Shown piece by piece: positions 42,047 through 53,355 of a DNA stretch of 64,000 nucleotides. The notes beneath the pieces were generated by a model. The model searched no databases, was not told the origin of the DNA, and saw only the letters and a list, made by a program, of their open reading frames with translations. The DNA lies in assembly GCF_022605725.1 (NCBI RefSeq), contig NC_065547.1, positions 18,331,167-18,395,166 of the forward strand. The letters are read 5' to 3'. The first letter of the stretch is position 1, and every line of letters begins with the position of its first letter. The position numbers and the translations under genes are program-made. This stretch comes from Anthonomus grandis grandis. Taxonomy: Eukaryota; Arthropoda; Insecta; Coleoptera; Curculionidae.

Positions 42047-42890
42047 GTCTTTCAAATATTTTAGAATGAAAATATGTTCAGGGTGATTTTGTATAGTGTC
42101 ATGCCTCCGCCCTCTTAATTTTTTTATATCCCACTAATTAGAAAATAATTTAAAGAGGATGGTTGTATCATTAAGAGAATTGGTTGCGCCATCTCAAAAT
42201 TATTTTAGCTGAATTGCGCCTCGACGTTGGTATACTGTCAAATTTTAAAAATTTCTGAACTCTTACTGAACTCTTTCTCAATACTTTACGAGATATAGAT
42301 AGCCGGCATTCGTTGTGGGACACCCTGGATAGAGTCAAATAAAATAAATTATAACATAACATTCCAACGTGCATTTGAATGCGTGAACTATATAATAAGC
42401 TATCTTTTTTGTGTATTTTTGTAAAAACATAAATTATCTTCAAAGCAAGAGTTGTACACCACTGAACACCAAAACGAGAACTTTCACACTCGCACATTTC
42501 GCCGACCAAGTTGGCATCCTCAGATAATTAAAACTGAGTTTTAAAATCTCCTGATGAAGCCAACTTAATTACAGTAAATAACGAAAACATCGATTTAAGA
42601 TTCGATTAAAATTTCGTTTGACATATTTATCAAATACATGTTTCGTTCAACGGTTTTTAAAATTCTTTGAAACAGTTCCTTACTCTATGCGAAAAAATGC
42701 TAAACTAGTTGCAGGCTTTCGGTACAATCTGCAAAATTGCCCTCCTTACAATATGAAATCGTCGCCGCGCCGGAGAAAACCGAACTTACCGAACCGATTC
42801 AGTGCGCGCGGCCCCATCTAAATACATGTGAAGCAAATCCGGCCGATTGTGCCGAGACTGTCGATGCCGATTCAGTGGGCGCCGTGCTTA

Positions 42891-43710
42891 ACGGAAACTG
42901 GTAGGCGATTACACTTATTAAGGTGATATTATGGACTTCTTTATTGTAACTTTAGTAACTTTTGGGAAAAAAAGTATTGTTGCTGGTCAAAGAATACGTA
43001 CGGTACAATTGGAGGAAATCATTTTAGATGCTGTAGCTGATACTTCCTTCAAAGAGCACCCCAAAATTAGCTCAGTACACCAAACCTCCCAGACCACTCA
43101 GCCTTATACACCAAAAACAATAATACTTAAAGTACTTCAAGAACAGCTGTTATACCCATATCATCTACAAAAAGTACATGAACTAACTCCTAAAGATTTT
43201 CCTCGTAGAATTGGCTATTAGATCAGCAGCGAATTAATCCAAACGTTATTAGCATTATTCTTTTTACAGACGAAGCAGGTTTTACTAAAAGTGCTATTGT
43301 GAATTTACATAACTCGCATATATGGACTGATGAAAATTCTCATGCGGCTGTTGTTTCTCATCATCAACATCAGTTCCAATCAATTAATATCTGGGTAGAA
43401 ATCATTGACAATTTTTTGATTAAGCTATTCGTATTACCGCTACGATTGAATGGAGAACTTTATTTGGAGTTCCTTTAGAACAATCTTTTTGATGTAATAG
43501 ACTAATAGAGCATTTGCCACTTGCGATCCGCCGAAACATGTATTTTATGCATGATGGAGCCCTCATTTCAGCGTTGCTGTAAGGAACCACCTGAATAACG
43601 TTTTTCCAAACCTGTTATTTTAACGTTGGATAGGTACTTGAGAGAAACTTTTACAGAGAATCAGGATTCATTGTGATGTGATAGGGAACAATCTAGAGTA
43701 TTAGATGTCA
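42891..43710 (+). pseudogene. Mariner 6 transposase, main piece
   Basis: From TETG right after the Harbinger end, through 42931-43221 with VRTVQ-type start, SVHQTSQTTQPY and LHPYHLQKVHEL-like (LYPYHLQKVHELTPKDFPRR). Stop at 43219-43221, then IILFTDEAGFTKSAI (first Asp), IWTDENSHA, INIWVEI and LNGELYLEFL. About 43530 reads MYFMHDGA (second Asp), then a frameshift and RWIGT near 43625. The third-Asp region is not readable. Confidence 0.7.
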
Positions 43711-44193
43711 CGGAGTTCAAGTTGAACCTACTTATGAAGTTTTTAATTAATTGTTTCGAATTATTAGCTACTTTATTTATGACATTTTTTTTAGTTTGTT
43801 CTTTCGTTTCAAGAAAGGTCCATTATATTTTTTCTTTAGTTTCCCACATTTTCCGGGACACCCTGTATACTTTTGAAAGTTTACTTCAGTCCTGTAGTCT
43901 CAAGTGAACTATTTTTTTTCTAATATTTAGAGTATAAAACGGTTTTATTTTATTTTAATTTTTGACCTACTGTAGAACTAAAAATTTATTGTTTCTTTTT
44001 TTATTATAATTTTGTCATCAGTTTCATATAATCGCTGTGCTTACTGTTCGCGTCGATCGCACTGATCAAATCATTTAGTTATAATTATATACAGTGAGGA
44101 CGCGCAAATTGGAAAAAAATTATTTAAAATTCAGTGGTGTATTCGAAAAAAAAAACGCTCAGACAGATTTTTTTGATGATGAATTCATGCTTA

Positions 44194-45500
44194 CAGGGTG
44201 AACCAAAAATAAGCAACGACCATCAACTTCAATTTGTGCAGTTGCAAAGTTTAAAAGACTGGCGCGTTTAACTGAAAAACAAAGAATTGAGATTTTGATG
44301 ATGGTAGGATAGGGCGACAAGACTCGAACACAGGCCGAAGTTTGCGATCTGTTTAACAATAAGGACCGGGAGAGGCCTAATACAGGTTCAGTAGTAAGCA
44401 AAATTGAAGAAAAATTTAGAAATTTTGCTCATGTTAGAGACAAATATAACCTGGATTGTTCCACTCATCCAGAAAACAGACAATTATATATTTTGCTCGA
44501 TTCAACGCGACAAGTTGCTGCAGATCATTCGGTTAGTAAATCATGTGTTCTAAAATATTTGCATATGAATAAATGGCATCCATATAAAATTCATTTAATT
44601 CAGGAGCTTATTAAAAATGATGACATCCGTAGAATAGAGTTTTGCGAAATAATAATGAATAAATGTAATGCAAACCCACAATTTTTAAGTAAGATTGTTT
44701 TTTCCGTCCAGGCAAGGTTTTTTTTAAATGGTTCTATAAGTAGGCAAGACTTTCGTTATTAGGCACCAGAAAATCCACACTGGAGTATGGAAAGTCACAC
44801 AATTTTAAATGTATAACAAAAGTTAAATGTATAGGCAGGAATTATGGGCACGTCAATTGTGGGTCCCTATTTTATTGCGGGCGCACTTACCTCTGAAAAA
44901 TATTTATAGTTGCTTCAAGATCAGATAGTACCTAGTTTAATTCGCCTTTATCCAAATGGTGAAAATCCATTTATACCGGCAGATTCGATATGATTCCATC
45001 AGGATGGCGCCCCCCTCACACTATTTGCGAACAGTACGAGATTGCCTTACCATCATTTTACCATATAGATGGATTGGAAGGGGAGATTTTATTGAATGGC
45101 CCCATTAGATTTTTATCTATGGGGTTATCCAGTAAACCTGAAAGTTTAGAAGAGTTAAAAAATAGAATTAGAACCGAAATACAACAAATCCTGTCTCAAA
45201 CAATAAGTAAAGTATTCCAAGAATTTGAATATCGACTTGGTTACTTTCAGGACGTTAATGTTCAACAATTTGATCATTTATTTTAATTTTTTTATTTTGT
45301 TTTTTTTTATAAACTGTTAAAATTCATGATTATTTATAAAAAATTTAATCGCAAATTTCTTAATAAATATTGAGGTCAGGTATAAGACATGGTATACAAA
45401 ATATATTTAAAATTTTATACAGAATTAAAAAATTAAAAATTTATATAATCTATTTAAAAAAATTAAGTTGATAGTCGTAGCTCATTTTTGGTCCACCCCG
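44194..45500 (+). mobile_element. Mariner-like element 7
   Basis: Ends CAGGGTGAACCAAAAATAAG (left) and the complement of CGGGGTGGACCAAAAATGAG (right) with TA at 44192-44193 and 45501-45502. TIRs about 38 bp. The transposase inside is plus strand. Confidence 0.75.
44240..45286 (+). pseudogene. Mariner-like transposase in element 7
   Basis: Plus strand in several frames: TEKQRIEILMMVG, stop, TRTQAEVCDLFNN, SVVSKIEEKFRNFAHVRDK, then 44493-44762 with SVSKSCVLKYLHMNKWHPY and IRRIEFCEII. The first catalytic site reads IVFSVQARFFLNG where the family has FSDEARFFLNG, so the Asp is gone. It continues LNVWAGIMGTSIVGPYFIAG, FHQDGAPPH (second Asp), a frameshift, WPH stop IFIYG (third Asp lost), and the C-terminal ELKNRIRTEIQ and FEYRLGYFQ. 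Inactive. Confidence 0.8.
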
Positions 45501-45786
45501 TATATATGAATTCATCATCAAAAAAATCGCGACAAAAATATAAATTAACGTGTCTAAGCGTTTTTTTTCGAACTACTCCTGAATTTTAAATGAATTTGTT
45601 CCAACTTGCGCGTCCTCACTGTATAATTATGTATATGATAAATAAAATGCTTTGAATTTGGACGGTTTTATTTTAAGGTAATCTGTCCATTTTAAGTTTT
45701 CCTTGAATAATAAGATAATATTATACACAAAAAGTATTCTAATGTAGAATCCAACAATACCTATAAGCTTGGATATAGATACAGGG

Positions 45787-46095
45787 GCGGACTTGGTTGT
45801 ACATTATAATGCTTAAATTTATAACATCCTGTGTGATAAAGACTTTAAAACGATAAATATGGATTCTCGAACTTGTTAAAGAAAAGGCACTATTATCGAT
45901 AAAATGAACCATTTTGGAAAGAAAAAAATTAAGCAACCACTATTTTATTTTAATTACAAAGAACCATTATATGTTCTTTTTTTCAGCGATGCGACAGTTA
46001 GGTATTCAAACTGCAGAGCAGATTGATCATTGAGAAGTTGTTTAATCTGAAAAAGTACAAGTTTTTAAAAATGCAGTGTGGTTCTGCAAAAGGTA
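45787..46095 (+). repeat. Dispersed repeat R, copy 3
   Basis: Diverged copy of 38329-38640: shares ACATTATAATGCTTAAAT, AAGAAAAGGCACT, ATCGATAAAATGAACC and AAATGCAGTGTGGTTCTG. Stands alone rather than inside another element. Confidence 0.75.
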
Positions 46096-46227
46096 CCTTA
46101 ATGGAATTCTAGAAAAAAAATTAAATCTGTTTTTCTTGAAACGAAAAAACAATCTGAAAAAAGAATATAATAAATAAAGAAGCTAATAATAATTCTAAAC
46201 AATTAAGAGGCGTCCGGAGCGCGTATT

Positions 46228-46293
46228 TACATACTATACTACAGCACAGAGCACCATAGAACTCGGCGGCTCTGCACTGCAGTATAATATGTA
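46228..46293. repeat. 25-bp imperfect hairpin
   Basis: 46228-46252 pairs with 46269-46293 (21 of 25 positions) around a 16-nt loop. Ends TACATA...TATGTA. Unknown role; a MITE core or a small-RNA-type hairpin are both possible. Confidence 0.5.
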
Positions 46294-46313
46294 GTTGAGA
46301 AATGCACTTATTT

Positions 46314-46350
46314 TGTTATGGTATAAATAATATTCCGGCAAGACTAACCG
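46314..46350 (+). repeat. 37-bp inverted repeat, left copy
   Basis: Starts TGTTATGGTATAAATAAT and is the exact reverse complement of 57751-57787. Similarity stops sharply on both sides of both copies. The copies flank 11.4 kb containing the MULE/SWIM pseudogene. Confidence 0.8.
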
Positions 46351-46353
46351 ACT

Positions 46354-47086
<733 letters not shown>

Positions 47087-47406
47087 CGGAGAGAGATGAT
47101 ACTAGATTTATTTCACTACACCATTAATCTCTCTCCGTCACAGCGGACAGCACGGTCACAGTAAACAGGTTCTCAGAAGAAGAGAAGCTGTTTACTGTGA
47201 GCACGGTTCACCTTTGACAGACGCACTGTTGTAACTAACTTGACAGTTTGACGTGCCTAATTGGACCAATCAAAATGGTAGAAAGGCGTGGCCAAATTAG
47301 AGCGGGGAAATTCAAATTTCACTTAATAAGAAATCTCATGTTATTATTTAATCACAACATCCATAGCAAACACCTAATCATAAAGGTTACTTTTTGATTA
47401 GGTGTT
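47087..47406. repeat. Cluster of three short perfect hairpins
   Basis: CGGAGAGAGAT (47087-47097) pairs with 47127-47137; TCACAGTAAACAG (47156-47168) pairs with 47188-47200; AACACCTAATCA (47369-47380) pairs with 47395-47406. Stems are 11, 13 and 12 bp, all perfect. Confidence 0.8.
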
Positions 47407-50400
47407 AGCATCAGATATTGATCAGGATAAAATAAAATTCTTTAGCTTTATTTCACATACATATCTAAATGAGTTCATGTACTCCAATAATCAGTTAACA
47501 ATAGTGTACAACATCTCCAATTTCAAAATGGAAATAAAACAATGTTTTTATTTAATACATTTATGTTTTAATTTTTCCTAAAAAATTAATATATTATCAT
47601 ACATGTAAAGATATTATCATTAGATTAATAATATCTTAATTATTCTAACACAAACAGATTCTATAGAGGATAACAATATATTAATAACAAATATTTTTTA
47701 TTTGCAAAAATACAATACACAAAATAGTTTTAAATGTAGTACAAAACTATACATGCAAATAAAAGGCTGACAAATTCAAATTTCTACAGTGCAGATTCTA
47801 GTCTTCAACATTGTGATCCAAAAAAAAGGAATATTTTATAAAGTATATAGTCACCTAGCAGACAATTAAGATAATGTTTTCGGATAATACTTAAGACTAA
47901 TGCCATAAGTACTAACATTCATGTACTAAACCTACACAAGTTAAAAGAATACATAATCTATATTAATAAAAATGATTTAGAAACAAAACATGACAGAACA
48001 AACAGACCCAGACATAAAAAGCAAAAAAATACATACATAAAATATAACTACACTAAATTAAATATTTTCTAACAATTTATAATAATCTTTGTAAAAAAAA
48101 AATTATTTCACTGCTGAATGAATTATCTTTGTTTAATATATATTTCTTATATTCTACAACTTATAGTATGGCATATATCACATACATAACATATATTTGT
48201 TAGTCTCCGATAATACTAACAACATAACTTGGAACTATAATATTGAAAAAAAAAATTAATTTAAAGACAAATCCCTACAAAAAATAAAAAAACAAGTTAT
48301 AACAAAAACATCCACTCTGATCCATTCTGGGTGCTCAGCTCTGTTAGTCTCTATACCTATGTCTCGTCTCACTGAACATAGGAAGTAATATGATATGAGT
48401 ATGAAATAAAATGAAAAAATAGGCAGTGCAAACCTTATAAATAACTTCTCTAAATGATTCATGTGAAAAATAATGACAAAAGAAAATTTTAAATAAATAA
48501 TAAATATGTAGGTATTGTAGTGTTAACCCAGCAGTATCAGCGTTATTAAAATTTGGTGGAGAGAACTGAGCAGAAGAAATTCTATATCTCAAAGTTGTAA
48601 TAAAATTTACATTGCATATCTCTCTCCATGTTTTTCTTGTGATGGGGACTGAAGGAAAAATCTTTTAATACTATGTATCTGAACTATTCTTACATGAAGG
48701 ATACTTACATGAAAATTTTAATCAATTTTTTAATTGTAGAAAGGAAATAAGAGGCCAGACATTTTGTAATATGTATAGTAACAATCAAGTTAAAAATTAA
48801 ATACATATAAATGTGAAACATCTTCATTGTAATCAACTGAATTTAATTTTATTAAAGACTGAAGATTAACAAAAAAACATAATAGTAATAAATAAAATCA
48901 GATTTTCTTACCAGAAACCTGGAATTGCTTGCTGCAATTCAATTAAAACATTACTCCCAATATTAAAAGAGAACTTTTTAGAAAAAAAAAACAAATAGCA
49001 AACTCAACCCACCTTGCATTCGTTGAAAATATTGAAATGAAAAACAAACTCAAATGGTTTGACAATGACAAATGATGTTCTACCAGTCATGTCAATGTCA
49101 ACAACTATCTGTCAGCTCCCTCTCAATTTTGCCAAGCAAGATGGCCGACAGACGATTCCGATTTTCACCATACCAGCCACAGAACACAAATATATAGATG
49201 AAAGACTCCCATATGCGTCGCGGAACTGCCAGTAGTCCAAAAGACGTCTGGGCGCAAGACCGGAGATTGAGGAACTTCGCTCGTTACTTTATGGGTTTAG
49301 CCGCTATGGGCCCAATCAATGCCCATACGTAGATCACTAATAAGCAAACCATAGAGTGGCTGGTAGAAAGTACAAATACGAGCCAAATCGTAATAATTCG
49401 ACACGCGGCGCCACTGGCGTCCGCTTTAGTAAACCGGTTGACCAATTCAATTGCCGTGAAATCTTCTCCATGCACACCATATTGTAAACAATAACAAAGA
49501 ATTAAAATGGTGGGTTCTAGTCGACTTTAGGTATCTCCGAATTTTAACATTTTTGAATATGAAATAGTAAGCTAATCTTCTTTGGACTATTTTAAGCAAA
49601 AAAAATTGGAGCATGAATAACATTTTCTTTAATAAAATAATAAAAACAAAAAAAAATATGACAATGTGTACCCATGTACGATATAAACTCGTTTTCGAAC
49701 ATTCGCCGCAAGCGCTTTATGGCTTAATGGTAATGAGAGTGAACTATGAGTCGGCCAGTTTTACTTTTTTATTTTTTTTGCGACTAAAAATTTTGTAGTT
49801 TTGGAAAAATTATTTAATTTAAATGAAATTATACATAAAACATGACCAAAAAGACGACATTGTTTATATAACATAAAAAAAAAAGATTTTACCTTTTCTT
49901 GTAATTAAGTCTCTTTATTTTCGTGTAAAAAAACATACCGAAGACACCCATAATGTATTATTTATTGTTTTGGTACTTTTTAAATTTCGATCCTAATTAA
50001 AAATAATATGAAATATAGGCATATTCTATTTAAAATTAAGTCTAAAGAATATTTATTTTTCATATAAATAACAAAAACAAAATTCCCTTCCACCTTCCTT
50101 CATTATTCTTTTTTATTGGCGTTTGACCGCCGCGAGGTGACAGCGTTGCCATACATGTTCTTTGATTAAAGAATTTTTTATTTCTTCTATAATTTATATA
50201 TCTTTATATATGAATGTTTTTAGACAAGTATCTACGGAACCTACTAAATTTTCGATGCAAAGGCTTCGGACTTGTGCGTGACAGGGATACAATAAGAAGT
50301 TATGCAACCTAAAATGCATAGCATAAATAAGTTATTAGCGATATTTTAACAACGTAGAATCGTTGTAGAATGTTTTTTTTTACTTTTAATAAATCTTGTA

Positions 50401-50501
50401 GGTATATATTATGGTCGAAATCCGAAATAATTTTATTATAAGCAGTGGCTAATACTATAGTAATTAAACCAAACTTGCATTTTTCCAAAAGTAGAAAAAA
50501 A
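47407..50501. other. Long AT-rich stretch without supported genes
   Basis: No known protein motif. 49889-50010 (minus) repeats a ~120 bp piece of the element at 505-3224. A minus-strand frame at 49475-49284 is hydrophobic but matches nothing I know. AAGATGGCCGACAG at about 49139 resembles a gene start but opens only 18 codons. Confidence 0.4.
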
Positions 50502-50714
50502 TAGCAGAGTTACAGGGTGTTAAACGTAGGTATACGTTGAGGTACATATTTTTGCCTAGGTATAACTTTATAAATATAAATTGTATGTTTTATTATTTCA
50601 ATTAATAGGTAAAAGTCGCATATCAACTTTTATTAAAATCTGACAAGTCATTAAAAAGTTGTAAGCAAAAAAGGGTACTTCGACGAGCACATTAAACACC
50701 CTGTATCTCTGCTA
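50502..50714. repeat. Short MITE with mariner-type tips
   Basis: Inverted ends TAGCAGAG(T/A)TACAGGGTGTT and complement at 50692-50714. About 210 bp, no coding capacity. Confidence 0.65.
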
Positions 50715-50969
50715 TCTAGTATCTAGCAATTTTTAGACAAAAGCAAGTGATACCTGCGTTAAATTAATTTATTTTGTACTATATCAGATTAAGTGTAAAC
50801 ACCTGTATAGTATGTAGGTATAGTGAAACATTTTTGGTGCTCTAGGAGTTATAAATTAATATAATAAGCATGGATTTTCACAAACTCCTATTTTAAGAGG
50901 TTGGAAGTTGAAACAGCAAGAGAATGAAAGTAAATTATATTATAATATCTAAAGTACTCTATCTAATAT

Positions 50970-51070
50970 CTCCCGTACACTGGCAAATACAATAAATTGT
51001 ATCCTAAGTAGTAATGTTTTATTTATGCAATTAAAAAGTTGTTTGGAAATAGTTTGCCAGTGTACGGGAG
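50970..51070. repeat. 101-bp MITE with perfect 18-bp TIRs
   Basis: CTCCCGTACACTGGCAAA at 50970-50987 is perfectly complementary to 51053-51070. AT-rich core, no clear target duplication. Confidence 0.75.
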
Positions 51071-51520
51071 GCTTTAACGTTAAATAACGTTTTTCCTTGT
51101 TCAACGTTTTTACCTAAACTTACTACATTATAATACGTAGATATATGTCTATTTTTAATCTACCTATTTAAAATTTATAATGATTCTTTCAAGATCTTTG
51201 ATTGACACAAAGTAAAGAATTTCGAAGAATTTGAGCAAGAATACCTAAAATATAAATAGGCTTTAACGTAAAGAAAAACATAAACTTAAAAGCTTTAGGC
51301 AAAAATTGTGCTATTTATAATTTGTTATCTAGTCAGATATTAGCTGAAATGATAATAATTAATGATTTAATATTGGCAGAAAATAAAAAACTAACTTTCT
51401 TAACTGATTGGCTGACTTTATTTTACAAACTAATCAACTCTGCTTAGTCACCAAGCTATTCTGCTCGCCATACATTGATAAATTATAAGTCTTAAAAAAA
51501 TGCCCTCTAACAAACAAAAA
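51071..51520. other. Non-coding flank of the MULE/SWIM gene
   Basis: AT-rich, no signal recognised apart from possible 3' UTR of the gene whose last exon ends at 51521. Confidence 0.4.
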
Positions 51521-53355
51521 TTACTGATTATTATTATTATATAACATTTGTAATGCTAAAGTATCTGACTCTTCAGACAATGGCTTTGTTAATTCATGCC
51601 TTTTCTTGGCAACTTTTTTTTTTGTTGAGAACAGGCGTCTTTGTACAACAATTTTTTTATTAGCAGGAACATTTTTTCTACCGTGTGAACCACTAGGAGC
51701 CGGAGTAATTGTCTCAGAAAACTGCTTGCTTTTCATGGCTTCTAGGGTAGGTATTATTGGATTAGTTAACTTCCTTGTTGCCTCTAGCTCCTCAAATGTG
51801 CAAATCTTTTCATTTAACTGGCACAATAATTGTTCCAAATATTTCTTTTTTTCTTCTTCAAAGTTTTTTTGTTCTTGCCTTTGTGAAGTGATTGTACTTA
51901 CAAGGACTGACGATTCGTTCTCGGTATCGATATACAGGTCTTCTACAAAATAATATATTTTTCGTTTTTCATACTTTCTTGAAAACTCTGTATATTTAAT
52001 AATATATTGTGCAGAAACTATAAGTCAAACCCTACAAGTTTTACATTTACCATTTTCTTCTACAGGGTGGCCCAAAAACATTAAAGGGAGAGGAAAAATA
52101 TAAATAAAATAATCACCTTTTATAAAGCACCATTCACCAAGTTCATGTAATAAACCAAAAATATTATACATACAAATATAAAAAATCCCAAACCACACAA
52201 ATTATGTACAAAAAGTATGATAATCCAAACCCAAAAATATTGTGTAATTAGTATTACCTTCATTAAAACACTATAATTTGACAGCATATTTTCTGTTATA
52301 AAATAAAAATGTTTATTTAAATATGTAGATATTTAAAAAAATGTTCTACCATACTAACCTACTGGTGGTGCTTCCATTCGTGTTGATATAGATTGTGGTT
52401 GTTTTTTCAAATATCTGCATACCAAGTGTATATGTTTACACATGTTCCATTTGATAGTTGAATCAAGGCAGGTGCAGGAATACTGATGCAAGCAGCTGGA
52501 ACATTCACTGCATGTTAATTTGCATGAACAGTCCGATTTTAATTTCTCAATAAAATAGATTTCATTTGATGAAGACGATGGGACCATCCATCCTCCTTCA
52601 CTTGATATCACATTATTTAGGTCTAGTGATTCACTATTTTTGTGTCTGTTTCTCAGATCATTTAATTTTGTAGAGACTTTACCTTTGTGAATGATAATTA
52701 AACGCTCAAAGATTTTGTCTCTACCTTTGTGTTTTATTGTACGGTGCATCCGCTCAATATGCATATTTGTGTTAAGTCCTGAATTAATTCTGTAACAATA
52801 TGCCCACTGTTCCACTTTTGGGAGATAATGTAACTCAAAATATTTTGCAAATTCTAAAATATCTAGATCCTTTTTGCAATATGTCAGAAATTCATTTACT
52901 AATTTAGTAAATGCATTGACATCCCGTTCTTGTAGCAATACCCGTAGCATTTAATAAACTTGAACCTGAGAAATAAAATTTGTATATTATTTTTTTCAAG
53001 ATAAATTACACATCTACCTACTTTTTTCTCTTTGCCATTTACTTTTTCTATGTTCTTCCTCCAGGCCCTGTCAACATGCCATGTGCAATATAATCTAAAA
53101 CAAAATTATAATAATATATAACATTATAGGCTCTTCCTAAGGACTTACCTATATTGAGCTGGCAGCATTACTCGTACCCAAGCATTATAATAGCTTTCTG
53201 CCATATCGGACATGAATGTTTTTGGTTTAAGTTTTTTAAAAATCTTCTCTTCAACACATGAAAAAAATACTTGCATAACCTCTGAATCACTGCGATTCGA
53301 AATTAAAAAAGCACATGGGCACCCTTCTCACAAGTCATCAAGGACGAGGATAGTA

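Larger units (their letters stand above)
40181..42887 (+). mobile_element. Second Harbinger element, remnant, containing repeat copy B
   Basis: Ends share GGCGCCCACTGAATCGG (left from 40181, right complement ending 42887), with TAA on the left and TTA on the right, TWA-type as usual for PIF/Harbinger. It holds an N-terminal transposase exon at 40340-40500 and then copy B of the 1.5 kb repeat. The nuclease is not seen. Confidence 0.6.
38068..43865 (+). mobile_element. Mariner-like element 6, host to nested insertions
   Basis: Ends: left CAAGGCGCCCCGGAAAATGT at 38068, right tip complement CAGGGTGTCCCGGAAAATGT ending 43865; TA at 38066-38067 and 43866-43867. They share the GGAAAATGTGGGAAA core. 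The transposase N-terminus is at 38875-39012 and its remainder at about 42891-43710, so about 3.9 kb has been inserted in the middle, including a CG-rich block and a Harbinger element. Copy 2 of repeat R also lies in the left part. Confidence 0.65.
44092..45621. mobile_element. Palindromic MITE split at its centre by mariner 7
   Basis: Arms 44092-44190 and 45503-45621 are inverted copies beginning CAGTGAGGACGCGCAA and closing at the centre on GATGATGAATTCAT / ATGAATTCATCATC. TA borders both ends (44090-44091, 45622-45623). Without the insert it would be a ~220 bp near-perfect palindrome. The alternative is a single element with a two-part TIR. Confidence 0.65.

Noticed and set aside
42060..42340. 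Possible extra MITE with CAGGGTG tips (42077 and 42330)
   Set aside because: Only about 7-8 bases at each tip agree and no further inverted similarity was seen.
49139..49196. AAGATGGCC start-like context
   Set aside because: It opens only 18 codons before a stop and no donor site with coding continuation was found.
49284..49475. 63-residue hydrophobic minus-strand frame
   Set aside because: No recognisable motif, no splice support and no second copy to compare.
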